The translations under genes were made by a program, and so were the position numbers. Below are positions 34,351 to 43,430 of a stretch of DNA of 64,000 nt, one piece after another. The stretch is taken from contig CAZWVF010000004.1 in the NCBI GenBank assembly GCA_964637695.1, forward strand, positions 21,515 through 85,514, read 5' to 3'. The notes below the pieces were generated by a model that had not been told where the DNA came from, made no database searches, and saw only the letters and a program-made list of their open reading frames with translations. The DNA is from JAGLTZ01 sp964637695 (GTDB lineage: Bacteria; Blakebacterota; Blakebacteria; Blakebacterales; Blakebacteraceae). Within the stretch, counting starts at the first letter, position 1. The number at the start of each line of letters is the position of its first letter.

Positions 34351-35193
34351 TTACCTGGGGATTACTTCCCGCTTTCTCAGATCGAATTTTTCACCCGGCG
34401 AAAGCAGATAGTAGAATTCTTTACCCTCACCTTGCCTTCTGAAACTGTCATTTATGGCAACTTTCCCAGCCCCGATCACCTCGAACATGTCCCTCTGTAC
34501 TACAACTGCAGTACTTTCATAGAGGCCGATCCCCAGCAGTTCGGGATACTTTTCCAGCACCTCCTTCAGGTCATTTTCACGCTGACGTGTATTTATGTGC
34601 TGGTCGACCGCCGAATTCCTGAGGAAGCTGAATCCTGTCTCGTGACCCTCTGCCATCATCATCCGGTTACCTTCAGGAGCCCCCCGCACCATGTATGATG
34701 CCTGTATCGACGCACCGGCCGAACTCCCTCCAATCACCCCACCACGGGCCAGTACGTTATGGAATTCTTTATAGGTGCGTGTTCCCAGGTAGGCATCGGT
34801 CAATCTCCACTGCCTGCCACCCGGGAACCACACTCCTCGTGCACGCAGCAGCGGTTCCACGAATTCCTCGCTGTCTGCTTCCCCGGGATCGTATGTGTGC
34901 AGAATCGTGAGGTCGGTGGCGCCCGCCCTTTCGAACATACCCTTGCTTCTGTCTTCTTGATCGTACGTGTCGTGTCCGCCGGCAGTGGGGACGATGACGA
35001 TCGGGGCATCCGGCCCGCCGGCCAGCTCTATGAACTTCTCTATTATTTCATCGCCAATCCTGCCCCCACCCACTATCACCAGTGATCCATTCTCTGGACC
35101 GAAAAGAACACCATGCTCCAATGGAGATGTCTTTCCGATCAACAGTAGAGTAAGAGCGGCCCAGGCAATTGCTGTGAATGCTTTCAGACGCAT
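34351..35193 (-). CDS. Cyanophycinase-like serine peptidase (S51), exported
   Basis: 280 residues from the ATG at 35193. An N-terminal hydrophobic segment (FTAIAWAALTLLLIG) indicates export. Peptidase S51 features: SLVIVGGGRIGDEI, APIVIVPTAGG, WFPGGRQWRLTDAY, and the nucleophile elbow IGGSSAGASIQ with Ser. AVDQHINTRQREND matches the cyanophycinase His region. Exported relatives occur widely in bacteria that make no cyanophycin, so it may cut beta-linked aspartyl peptides in general. Divergent from the AbgT transporter across a palindromic repeat. Confidence 0.88.
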   Translation of the reverse strand: MRLKAFTAIAWAALTLLLIGKTSPLEHGVLFGPENGSLVIVGGGRIGDEIIEKFIELAGGPDAPIVIVPTAGGHDTYDQEDRSKGMFERAGATDLTILHTYDPGEADSEEFVEPLLRARGVWFPGGRQWRLTDAYLGTRTYKEFHNVLARGGVIGGSSAGASIQASYMVRGAPEGNRMMMAEGHETGFSFLRNSAVDQHINTRQRENDLKEVLEKYPELLGIGLYESTAVVVQRDMFEVIGAGKVAINDSFRRQGEGKEFYYLLSPGEKFDLRKREVIPR

Positions 35194-35272
35194 GGCTATC
35201 GTGATTACTCCCTGAACGCATGGATGAGATCTGACACCGAAAGAGTATAACATCCTGAATCATAAATCTGTC

Positions 35273-35394
35273 GGAATTCGGATACCGCTGCATCAGGACC
35301 GGCGGCGTGATGTCTATCGTGATAACGAGCAGTGCAGCCGGTCGGTATGCATCGGCGCATGAATTCCAGCGTAATTACGGGATGGTGCACAAAG
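35273..35394 (-). repeat. Palindromic element, family 1, copy C
   Basis: Read on the minus strand this matches the copy at 51189-51357: CTTTGTGCACC...CGTAATTACGCTGG at the start, then GCGCCGATGCATACCG, then CGATAGACATCACG. The sequence is also internally palindromic (GGAATTC near 35274 pairs with GAATTCC near 35370). The left end is degenerate, so that boundary is approximate. It fills most of the divergent space between the cyanophycinase-like and AbgT genes. Confidence 0.65.
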
Positions 35395-35400
35395 ATGCCC

Positions 35401-35428
35401 TTGAAATGTACCTGCAATTGATTATAGA
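35401..35428 (+). promoter_or_regulatory. Probable sigma-70 promoter of the AbgT gene
   Basis: TTGAAA (35401-35406) and TATAGA (35423-35428) with a 16-bp spacer, giving a predicted leader of about 25 nt. It begins 7 bp after repeat copy C. Consensus match only. Confidence 0.45.
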
Positions 35429-35460
35429 AATGTTCCGGGACTCAACCTGAAAGGGGCTCT

Positions 35461-37008
35461 ATGAAGTGGAAGATCAGACTGGGTGGAGGCCAATTCCTCT
35501 CCCGCTCGCTTGGATTCATTGAAAGGGTGGGAAATGCTCTTCCCCACCCGGCAACGCTCTTCGGAATTATGGCTCTCGGAGCCCTCTTCATGTCGGGGGT
35601 TGGTTCATGGCTTAATATCACAGCTGTCCACCCGGCTACCGGTGAAATAATCCGCCCTGAAAACCTGTTGTCGATTCCCGGTCTCCATCGCGTGCTGACC
35701 GAGATGGTGACCAATTTCACCGGATTTGCTCCGCTGGGAACGGTCCTGGTTGCGATGCTCGGAATAGGCATCGCCGAAGGGAGCGGTCTGATCGGGACGA
35801 GCCTGAGGCTGCTCGTTCTGACCTCACCGAAGCGCCTGCTCACATTCGTCATCGTGCTGGCAGGGGTTCTTTCGAACGCGGCCAGCGAGATCGGCTACGT
35901 ACTGCTGGTTCCGCTGGCCGCAATCATCTTTCTGGCCGCCGGACGCCACCCGATTGCAGGTCTGGCAGCCGCATTCGCCGGAGTATCAGGTGGATACAGC
36001 GCCAACCTGGTTCTGGGAACGGTTGACCCTCTCCTTGCGGGATTGTCACAGGAGGCGGCGCAGATCCTGATCCCGACCTACCAGGTCAACGCCGCCTGCA
36101 ACTTCTACTTCATGTTCGCCTCCACCTTCTTTATTGCCCTTGCCGGCACCTGGGTCACCGAAAAGATAGTGGTACCCCGTCTTGGAAAATATGAGGGAGA
36201 CGAGAAACCTGAGGAGATAAGGAAGCTCACACCAGAAGAGAAGAGGGGTTTGAGGTTCACGCTGGCTTCACTGCTGGTTGTGACACTATTCCTGTTATGG
36301 GGAACGCTGCCTGCCAGCGGATTCCTGAGAAATCCGGAAACCGGCAACCTGCTCCATTCCCCCTTCCTGGAGGGAATAGTAGCTCTGATTTTCATCATAT
36401 TCGGTGTCGGAGGTATCGCGTACGGCATCGGTGCGGGAACCTATAAGAGCGACAAGGATGTAATGAACGGGATGGCTAAGGCGATTGAAACGCTGGCACT
36501 CTACCTTGTGCTTGTTTTCTTCGCTTCCCAGTTCGTCGCCTACTTCAGATGGTCCAACCTGGGACTGATATTCGCCGTCAAGGGAGCCGAACTGCTCCAG
36601 CCCCTGCAGAACCAGGGGTTCCTGCTGATGGTGGCCTTCGTTCTACTATCGGGCTTTGTGAACCTCTTCATGGGAAGCGCGTCGGCGAAATGGGCGCTTA
36701 TGGCTCCAATATTCATTCCCATGTTCATGCTGCTCGGTTTCACTCCCGAATTCACGCAGGCCGCCTACAGGATAGGTGACAGCTCTACCAATATCATCGC
36801 TCCGATGATGTCCTATTTCGCCCTGATCGTGGCTTTCGTCGAACGATACGACCGGAAGGCGGGCATAGGAACCGTAATTGCCACGATGCTTCCATACACG
36901 GTGGCATTTCTGATTGTCTGGATCATCATCCTGGCGATCTTCATGGGTCTGAATATCCCGGTCGGACCTGGAGCAGGCCTCCATCTGCCGGCAGGTGTAG
37001 TGGGGTAG
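35461..37008 (+). CDS. AbgT-family transporter (p-aminobenzoyl-glutamate transporter / MtrF type)
   Basis: 515 residues, about 12 TM helices. N-terminal RVGNALPHPATLFG, then VLSNAASEIGYVLLVPLAA, the SGGYSANLVLGTVDPLLAGLS helical hairpin, and the C-terminal MGSASAKWALMAPIFIPM and IGDSSTNIIAPMMSYF hairpin are AbgT signatures. Members import aminobenzoyl-glutamate or export sulfonamides. The neighbouring peptidase gene is divergent, and no aminobenzoyl-glutamate hydrolase is nearby. The start follows AAAGGGG. Confidence 0.92.
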   Translation: MKWKIRLGGGQFLSRSLGFIERVGNALPHPATLFGIMALGALFMSGVGSWLNITAVHPATGEIIRPENLLSIPGLHRVLTEMVTNFTGFAPLGTVLVAMLGIGIAEGSGLIGTSLRLLVLTSPKRLLTFVIVLAGVLSNAASEIGYVLLVPLAAIIFLAAGRHPIAGLAAAFAGVSGGYSANLVLGTVDPLLAGLSQEAAQILIPTYQVNAACNFYFMFASTFFIALAGTWVTEKIVVPRLGKYEGDEKPEEIRKLTPEEKRGLRFTLASLLVVTLFLLWGTLPASGFLRNPETGNLLHSPFLEGIVALIFIIFGVGGIAYGIGAGTYKSDKDVMNGMAKAIETLALYLVLVFFASQFVAYFRWSNLGLIFAVKGAELLQPLQNQGFLLMVAFVLLSGFVNLFMGSASAKWALMAPIFIPMFMLLGFTPEFTQAAYRIGDSSTNIIAPMMSYFALIVAFVERYDRKAGIGTVIATMLPYTVAFLIVWIIILAIFMGLNIPVGPGAGLHLPAGVVG

Positions 37009-37016
37009 TTAAAGAT

Positions 37017-37889
37017 CTACTCCGGGGGCTGGTCGATGCTCCCTTTCAGTGTTAGAACGGTTATGCCTGACAGGACGAGCACAACTCCGGTCCACTGCAC
37101 CGGTGAAGGCAGTTCTGCAAAGAGCATCAAACCCCATATGACGGTCAGTATCGGCTGCATAACCAGGAGAATCGAGGTCTCCAGCACCGGAAGCCTGGGC
37201 AGAACGGTGGTGATGAGCAGCCATCCTGTCACCTGTGAGCAGAGAGCCAGAATTATAAGCCAGATATGGGATGGGAAGGATATGTAGAGAGAGAATCCCG
37301 GATCGAACAATCCCATCAGCAGGCAGCCTGCAGCAGCTCCGATTGTAGCGTCCAGGAGCGGGCCTGCTCCAGGCGCCCTTTTACGGTTTGATCTCCTGAA
37401 GAGAATGAGGAAAATGGCATAGAGCATTCCGGCGCCGGCCCCAAGAGCGGCTCCGGCGATCGGATCCGTACCGTATGCATTCGGGCGTCCCAGACCAGAA
37501 GTCAGAACCACACCGCACAGAACTACGGGAATGACGGCAACAGCCAGACGGGATGGTCTCTCCCTTAGATAAAGCCAGCTTATCAGCCCGACAAAAACAA
37601 CCTGGATGTTGGCCAGTACGGTCGCCAGACCGGCACCGACCAATCCGATCGACCAGTGCCACATACTCAGATCGACAGCCAGGATCAATCCGCTGCCGAC
37701 GGCCAGCCAGCGCATTGCCGGCTTCCGGATATCCTTTTTTCGGATTGCAAATGCGAACAGAAGAAGAGGAGGGATGGCGTACGCCATCCTGAAGAAAGCG
37801 GAGGTGGAGGGAGAGACATCCGCCAGCCGAACCAGGATGGCAGAAAAGGAGATAAAGAATACGCCAGCGAGGGCCAGCAGGTGATTCAT
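37017..37889 (-). CDS. EamA-family (drug/metabolite transporter) permease
   Basis: 290 residues with ten TM helices arranged as two five-helix EamA repeats: one begins LLALAGVFFISFSAILVRLA and the other near GAALGAGAGMLYAIFLILF. Each repeat ends with the typical LGLLLE-like motif (WLYLRERPS in the first, MLFAELPSPVQWTGVVLVLSG in the second). Inner-membrane exporter or importer of small metabolites; substrate unknown. It converges with the AbgT gene and its ATG overlaps the FAH gene stop by 4 bp, so these two are coupled. Confidence 0.88.
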   Translation of the reverse strand: MNHLLALAGVFFISFSAILVRLADVSPSTSAFFRMAYAIPPLLLFAFAIRKKDIRKPAMRWLAVGSGLILAVDLSMWHWSIGLVGAGLATVLANIQVVFVGLISWLYLRERPSRLAVAVIPVVLCGVVLTSGLGRPNAYGTDPIAGAALGAGAGMLYAIFLILFRRSNRKRAPGAGPLLDATIGAAAGCLLMGLFDPGFSLYISFPSHIWLIILALCSQVTGWLLITTVLPRLPVLETSILLVMQPILTVIWGLMLFAELPSPVQWTGVVLVLSGITVLTLKGSIDQPPE

Positions 37890-38527
37890 CCAGTAATCTC
37901 GGCCGCTGGAAGCTCCTCCACCGGGTTTGTGAGCACCCCAACCTGCGGGATCTCAACCTCCACGACATCTCCCGCAGATAGAGGGCCAACACCCGAGGGA
38001 GTGCCGGTTGCCACCAGATCTCCCGGCTCAAGGGTCATGATATGTGATATATAGGCAAGAAGCTCCTCAATGCCGAAGTGCATGTCACGGGCGAAACCGT
38101 GCTGCTTCTCTTCACCGTTTACCCGGCAGATAATCTCCAGTTCGCGGTAATCTCCAATTTCGGCAAGGCGAACAGTCCGGGGTCCGACCGGGCAGAAGGT
38201 GTCGAAACCCTTCGCCCTGGTCCACTGGGTATCCAGCTTCTGCAGGTCCCTGGCAGTCACATCATTCACGCACGTCACCCCGGCGATACCTTCGAGCGCC
38301 TGATCCCTGGTAATACGGGAAAGCTGCCTGCCTATCACGAAGCCTATCTCTGCTTCGTGCTCCACCCTCTCCGAGTCGGGGGGCAGCAGGATGATCTCTC
38401 CGCCGCCGATCACAGCAGAGGGTGGTTTTAGGAAAAGGAGCGGACGTTCAGGTACGACATTTCCCAGCTCCGATGCATGATCGGCGTAGTTGCGGCCTAC
38501 ACAGACAATTTTACCAGGGTTCGTCAC
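37886..38527 (-). CDS. Fumarylacetoacetate hydrolase-family protein
   Basis: 213 residues from a GTG at 38527; a frame to 38581 adds a Lys-Arg-rich tail unlike the family. It opens KIVCVGRNYADHASEL and has the metal ligands EHEAEIGFVIG, VNDVTARDLQ, KGFDTFCPVGP and the closing GDLVATGTPSGVGPL. Members act on acylpyruvates or oxaloacetate or isomerise hydroxymuconic-type acids; small bacterial versions are often acylpyruvases. The start overlaps the S9 peptidase stop by 17 bp, suggesting one transcript. Confidence 0.88.
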   Translation of the reverse strand: MTNPGKIVCVGRNYADHASELGNVVPERPLLFLKPPSAVIGGGEIILLPPDSERVEHEAEIGFVIGRQLSRITRDQALEGIAGVTCVNDVTARDLQKLDTQWTRAKGFDTFCPVGPRTVRLAEIGDYRELEIICRVNGEEKQHGFARDMHFGIEELLAYISHIMTLEPGDLVATGTPSGVGPLSAGDVVEVEIPQVGVLTNPVEELPAAEITG

Positions 38528-41177
38528 GATAGTGTGCTGATCCTTCTCCTTCTTCCTTTTCCGCTTCTTCGTATTTCTCATAGTTCATTACATAGCGGTC
38601 GAGCCACGCAACCCAGCGCGCCCACAGGTCGAGGGTTGTCTCCAGCGTTGCAGGCCCGTGATCTTCATAGGGGTACATGTAGAGAGAAGCTGTCTTGCCC
38701 AGAACGTTGAGCGCATGGAACATCTTCGGTGCATGGAAGGGAGCCGTACCGGTGTTCTGGTCATCCTGGCCGTGGTACATCAGGAGTGCACCATTCAGCT
38801 CATTTGCCCAGAGCAGGGGAGACATCCTGAGGTAGACCTCCCTGCCCTCCCACAGCTCGCGGCGCTCCGACTGGAATCCTGCAGGAGTGAGCAGCCTGTT
38901 GTAGTTGCCGTCCCCTGCGATCCCAGCCCTGAAGAAGGGTGTATGGATCAGCGCGTTGGCTGTACCGAAGGCTCCATAGCTGTGACCACCGATCGCCAGT
39001 TTGTCCGTATTTATAATCTCCATCTTGTCGAGCGCGTCGATGACGGCGTAAAGGTTGTTGCGCAGATCGCCCGTATAATTGTCGTTCATGGCGCCAGACT
39101 CTCCCATGATGGGACAGTCCGGTTCGATCACCGCGTAGCCGAGCACCGTCAGGATCTGCATCGAACGGGTGCTGACCCTCGGGAAGGAATTGATATTCGT
39201 TGTTCGGGATCTTTCGTCCAGCTGTTTCTGGCTGGTGTACTCACGCGGGTAGAACCAGAACATGGCCGCCAATCTGGTTCCATCCTGGTAGCCCGGCGGC
39301 AGCGTGATGTTCACCCAGAATTCTATGCCATCGGCACGTGTAACGCGGACCCGCTTCCTTATGCAATTGGTGATCTCCGGCGAATGATCGACGTTGTTCG
39401 TGAGCTTTCGCAGATCCCCGCTCTGCACGTTGATCAGCCAGGAGTCGGGCACCATCGCAGGAGACTGGCGGGAGATGATCAGAGTGTTCAGATCGTCGTC
39501 CATCACCTGCTGTACATTCTCGTAGACATCCTCTGCGCTCTGCCAGATCCGCTCCTTCTCACCAGTCCTGATCTCCACCCTGTCAATGAAGGGCCGGGGT
39601 GCCTCCTCCTGCCAGTTCTCCGAATACTGGGTACCTGAGAGATAGACATAGTTGCCGTCGCTTGAGATGCGCACCACCGAGGGTCCCATCGGACCCCTCC
39701 TGGTCATCAGTCGTCCGGGATTCTCGTAGAAATCTTTCCCGTCATATTCATAGATCGTGTACCTGGTCCCGGGATCGTCCAGGTAGACTGCATAGAGGTG
39801 TCCTGTTCCACCCCCTCCCCTGCCCCGTCCGCGTCCTGGAGCCGCACCACCTGCCTGTCCGCCGCTGTCGACGGGCTCCACGATAAAGAGAACCCGGCAG
39901 TCCTCCGAATACTGGACGCTGCTCATCCTGGTATCAGACTCAAAGATGACAGTTGTGCTGGTGCTGTCGAAAGGTGCAAGCCACTGCATTACCCTGTCCC
40001 TGCGCGGCTCTTCTTCCTCTTCTTCCCCTTCTTCCTCCTGCTCTTCACCTCCCTTCTTTCCGGCACGGGGCTCCTGCTGCAGGAAACTCATGCCGACACC
40101 ATCGGGCCTCCACGACAGGTTCCTCCTGTCATTGCTGCCGCTCTGTCCGCCTCCCGGGCCTCCACCACCCCCGGCACCACTTATACCCGTGCGCAGTTCC
40201 CTCTCAGAAAGCTCCGCCAGAACGTTGCCATCTGCATCCCAGATCTCCTCGACGCTTCCAAAATTGCTGACCGGTACTATGTAGGAAAATGGTTTCCGAC
40301 GCGTGGTGACTCTCATGTACTGACCGTCGGGAGCCATGTCGAGACCCGTCAGCATGCCTGCCTCCCCTATAGTCTGAACCCTGCGGTTGTTGACGTCGAT
40401 AAGGGCCAGCTGACCTGTTGTGTAGTACTCCAGCAGATCCTTTTCATGCTCGTTCTCCAGGAGACTTGCATAAACCCGCAGGCTGTTCTCACCCTCTTCG
40501 GTAAGCCTCACCATGGGTGAAGCAGGTACGGCAGGTGCTTCGGGAGGATCATCACGGTCTTCAGGCACAAGAACTGTGAGGATCCTGCTTCCATCTGCGG
40601 TCCATTCGAAAGAACCGACACCGGTGGTCATCACCGGATTGCGGCGTGGTGTGAGCTGCCGCGAGCGGCCCGATGCCACATTGTATGTATAGATATGTGT
40701 CGCATCCTCGAAGTGCGCGAAAAAGGCTATCATCGACCCGTCTGGTGACCATGATGGACTGCTCGTTCTCGCTCCGCGCGGAGGATCGACCTTTACCCTT
40801 CTTCCCGTTTCCCACTCTATAAGCTCGAATCCGACCTGTGCCCGTGTAGTATTGCTGCGGTTGCGGTTGGACGCAGGATCGATCTGAACACCGCCCAGCC
40901 TGTAAAAGGGCTTTGTGAAGGCGCTCATCGGCGGTAGTCCATCGCTCAAAGTGCGAAGGAAGTACCTGCCATCGGCGCTCATGTTGCTCAGCGATACGTT
41001 CTGATGACGGGGGGCCAGTACGATTCCAGCAATCTCCTCAGGTGGCCGGAGAAATGTCTCGGCCGCCAGGATCTCGTCCACTGTTTCCTGTGCAGATACC
41101 GGCAGACTGGAAAGGGCCAGCAGCAGAACCGCAGGGATGAACCTTCGGATGTTATGGATTGGGAGCAGGACGTTCAT
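38511..41177 (-). CDS. Secreted prolyl-oligopeptidase-like (S9) serine peptidase
   Basis: 888 residues. Signal peptide (FIPAVLLLALSSLPVSAQ). An N-terminal beta-propeller (about 60-590) contains PSWSPDGSMIAFFAH, SFEWTADGSRIL and VRISSDGNYVYLSG. The C-terminal alpha/beta hydrolase (about 600-860) has nucleophile GGHSYGAFG, an Asp near HGQDDQN and a His in YPYEDHGPA. Low-complexity loops rich in Gly (about 345) and Glu (about 380), plus an RGRGRGGGG tract (about 455), interrupt the propeller. Peptidases of this type are common among secreted enzymes of Bacteroidota and Gemmatimonadota. The start follows AAGGAGAG. Confidence 0.92.
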   Translation of the reverse strand: MNVLLPIHNIRRFIPAVLLLALSSLPVSAQETVDEILAAETFLRPPEEIAGIVLAPRHQNVSLSNMSADGRYFLRTLSDGLPPMSAFTKPFYRLGGVQIDPASNRNRSNTTRAQVGFELIEWETGRRVKVDPPRGARTSSPSWSPDGSMIAFFAHFEDATHIYTYNVASGRSRQLTPRRNPVMTTGVGSFEWTADGSRILTVLVPEDRDDPPEAPAVPASPMVRLTEEGENSLRVYASLLENEHEKDLLEYYTTGQLALIDVNNRRVQTIGEAGMLTGLDMAPDGQYMRVTTRRKPFSYIVPVSNFGSVEEIWDADGNVLAELSERELRTGISGAGGGGGPGGGQSGSNDRRNLSWRPDGVGMSFLQQEPRAGKKGGEEQEEEGEEEEEEPRRDRVMQWLAPFDSTSTTVIFESDTRMSSVQYSEDCRVLFIVEPVDSGGQAGGAAPGRGRGRGGGGTGHLYAVYLDDPGTRYTIYEYDGKDFYENPGRLMTRRGPMGPSVVRISSDGNYVYLSGTQYSENWQEEAPRPFIDRVEIRTGEKERIWQSAEDVYENVQQVMDDDLNTLIISRQSPAMVPDSWLINVQSGDLRKLTNNVDHSPEITNCIRKRVRVTRADGIEFWVNITLPPGYQDGTRLAAMFWFYPREYTSQKQLDERSRTTNINSFPRVSTRSMQILTVLGYAVIEPDCPIMGESGAMNDNYTGDLRNNLYAVIDALDKMEIINTDKLAIGGHSYGAFGTANALIHTPFFRAGIAGDGNYNRLLTPAGFQSERRELWEGREVYLRMSPLLWANELNGALLMYHGQDDQNTGTAPFHAPKMFHALNVLGKTASLYMYPYEDHGPATLETTLDLWARWVAWLDRYVMNYEKYEEAEKEEGEGSAHYRDEPW

Positions 41178-41245
41178 TAAGAGCTCTCCTTGCTGTGTTT
41201 TCCCGGGTCTCTCCGCAGAGAGAGGAGCAGAAGGCAGGGGCCAGT

Positions 41246-42226
41246 TTATATCAAGCCCTGTCTCCTATACCAGTCTATTGATATCTCTATCCCTTTATTC
41301 AGATCAATTTCGGTGGAAAAGCCCAGATCCCTCTCTGCTTTCGATCCATCATAGAGCCAGTATGTGTCCCTCAGATCTCTCAATTGCTGTCTTGTCAGAA
41401 GCGGATCGCTCCTGGTCACCACCGCAGCTGCTTCCATCAGTGAAGCGATGGTGAAGAGTACGGGATAAGGCAGAGGCAGCAGAAAACCGGAGATTCCAAG
41501 GTGCTCTGCGATCGCGTCGGGTATTTCCCGCCACGAATAGAGAGCGGGATCGGTCAGGTAATAAACTGAACCGGCTGCTCTATCGCTGGTGGCAGCAAGT
41601 TCTATCCCGCGGACCAGATCGCTTACGTAGCAGACACTGGTCTGCCTGTCACCATTCCCCAGCAGCGGTTTGATCCGGCTCTTTACCAGTTTGATTGCCG
41701 AGAGAAGATCCTCCTGGCGGGGACCGAGGATGTTGGGAGGACGGATGATCACCCAGGGGATCTCTGTCAGGACTTCCTGAACCGCCCCTTCGCCCATCAA
41801 CTTGGTCCTGCCGTAATCGGATGCCGGCCGGCATTCATCCTCCTCGGTCTGTACGGCAGGTGTCCCGGCAGGCCCGGCGGCCGAAATGCTGGAAACATGG
41901 ACAAATCTCATCAGTTCCGGAGATACTTCAGCACAGGCCTCGACCAGGTTTTTCGTGCCGAGGTAATTGGCCTCGTGGTACCCCTGCCAGTCGGGCGACC
42001 TGATCCTGCCTGCCAGATGGAAAATGTAGTCGCAGCCTTTTACTGCTGGAGAGAGGGAATCCCGCTGTCGGCAGTCACCATAGCGAAATTCCACATCCAG
42101 ATCCTCAATCCATCTGAGATTGCTGGTTTCTCGTACCAGGCAGGCGACCTGATAGCCCCTATCGAGCAGCAGTTCGACCAGGTGGCTTCCTATAAAGCCG
42201 TTTCCCCCCGTTACCAGGGCCCTCAT
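41246..42226 (-). CDS. NAD-dependent epimerase/dehydratase (extended SDR), copy 1
   Basis: 326 residues from the ATG at 42226, which shares one base with the upstream stop (TGATG). Extended SDR: nucleotide motif GGNGFIGSH at the N-terminus, HVSSISAAGP, and the active-site YGRTK (Tyr-x-x-x-Lys). The substrate region ends with the WYRRQGLI tail. A close paralogue of the upstream gene with a similar length and tail, so a tandem duplication. The family includes UDP-sugar epimerases, dihydroflavonol-type reductases and 3-beta-HSD-like enzymes; no specific substrate can be assigned. Confidence 0.88.
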   Translation of the reverse strand: MRALVTGGNGFIGSHLVELLLDRGYQVACLVRETSNLRWIEDLDVEFRYGDCRQRDSLSPAVKGCDYIFHLAGRIRSPDWQGYHEANYLGTKNLVEACAEVSPELMRFVHVSSISAAGPAGTPAVQTEEDECRPASDYGRTKLMGEGAVQEVLTEIPWVIIRPPNILGPRQEDLLSAIKLVKSRIKPLLGNGDRQTSVCYVSDLVRGIELAATSDRAAGSVYYLTDPALYSWREIPDAIAEHLGISGFLLPLPYPVLFTIASLMEAAAVVTRSDPLLTRQQLRDLRDTYWLYDGSKAERDLGFSTEIDLNKGIEISIDWYRRQGLI

Positions 42227-43206
42227 CAAACCCACCCCTGCTTTCTGTACCATTCCACCGTTTCCCTGGCACCTTCACTTAGTTCGTATCCGGTTTCATA
42301 GCCCAGATCCCTTGCGACCGCTGAAGTGTCGTACATCCAGTACCGGTGGCGCATATCTGACATCCGCCTGAGGTCGAGCAGCGGTATGGTGCGAGTGATC
42401 TTTCCGAACAGTTGAAGAATCATACCGGCTCCGAAAAGAAGGGGTATCGATACCGGGATGCTCAGCATCCGTCCACCAAATGCCTTTGAAACTGCTTCGG
42501 CAACATCCCGGTAGGAATAAATCCTGTTTTCACCAACACAGTAAGTCTTGCAGATCGCCTCATCCCTGCGGGCAGCCAGCAGCATACATGTGGCCACATC
42601 CTTGACATACACGACATTGGTCCCGGCGTTCTTGAGGACCGGCCGGATCCTCCTGGAGATAACCTGGAAGAGTGAAAATATCCCGTGGCGGTTTCTGGGA
42701 CCGTATACAAGACCGAGACGAAGAATAGTATATGGCAGTTCTTCACAAAATTGAGCAAGGTATTTTTCGGCTTTCAGTTTGCTTCTGCCGTACTCCGTTA
42801 CCGGTTCGCAGGGTGAGGTCTCATCCTTGATCTCCCCGCTGCCGCTGGGACCTGAGGCTGCAAAGCTCGAAACATACACGAATCGTTTCAATTCCACCTC
42901 TTTCTCGAGGCAGATATCAACGACGTTTCTAGTCCCCTGATAATTGACACTGTCGTAGATTTCTGCGTCAGGTGCATTCATCACTGCCGCGAGATGGAAG
43001 ATGTAATCAAGGTCGGAGGTGATTGCGCGTTCGAGGGACTGCCTGTCAGTGCAATCGCCAACGATGAGATTGGTACCTTTGCCTTTAAGCCAGGTCAGGT
43101 CATCATCTTCCAATACAAAGGAGGTGACTTCCATCCCTTTTTCAAGCAGCAGATCGACAACATGACTTCCAATGAATCCGGCCGCGCCGGTGACAAGAGC
43201 CTTCAA
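42226..43206 (-). CDS. NAD-dependent epimerase/dehydratase (extended SDR), copy 2
   Basis: 326 residues. GAAGFIGSH motif, DYIFHLAAVMNAPD, YVSSFAASGPSGSG, YGRSK active site, RLGLVYGPRNR and a C-terminal EWYRKQGWV tail. Same length and order of motifs as the gene downstream, with which it overlaps by one base. Two tandem SDR paralogues could act in sequence on a sugar-nucleotide or sterol/hopanoid-like lipid, but no partner genes are near. Its upstream region is the palindromic element at 43245-43430. Confidence 0.88.
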   Translation of the reverse strand: MKALVTGAAGFIGSHVVDLLLEKGMEVTSFVLEDDDLTWLKGKGTNLIVGDCTDRQSLERAITSDLDYIFHLAAVMNAPDAEIYDSVNYQGTRNVVDICLEKEVELKRFVYVSSFAASGPSGSGEIKDETSPCEPVTEYGRSKLKAEKYLAQFCEELPYTILRLGLVYGPRNRHGIFSLFQVISRRIRPVLKNAGTNVVYVKDVATCMLLAARRDEAICKTYCVGENRIYSYRDVAEAVSKAFGGRMLSIPVSIPLLFGAGMILQLFGKITRTIPLLDLRRMSDMRHRYWMYDTSAVARDLGYETGYELSEGARETVEWYRKQGWV

Positions 43207-43244
43207 TTGCTGACATCCATTCTGACCTTGAACACTGATAAGAA

Positions 43245-43430
43245 CTAGGAGCCTGTCGGAGTAATCGGCGAACGCGAGGTTTGCTCTGGCGCCGGCCCGA
43301 CCAGGCGGCTGAGCCGGAGGCCCGGAAACGTAGCCACTGTGCTACGTTGAGGACATCCGGCGAAAGCCAACGCCGTCGGCCGGTTGCCGGCGCAGACCGC
43401 AGCCGGTGGCTTACTCCGACAGGCTCCTAG
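43245..43430. repeat. Palindromic element, family 2, with perfect 20-bp terminal inverted repeats
   Basis: 186 bp bounded by CTAGGAGCCTGTCGGAGTAA (43245-43264) and its exact reverse complement (43411-43430). The interior is GC-rich and carries a second perfect hairpin, AACGTAGC-CACTGT-GCTACGTT. No reading frame, so a non-coding mobile or structural element. The right CTAG supplies the TAG stop of the carboxylase gene. Related ends occur at 30365 and inside 59255-59348. Confidence 0.9.

Noticed and set aside
43245..43430. Insertion sequence with transposase
   Set aside because: 186 bp with no reading frame; at most a non-autonomous element.
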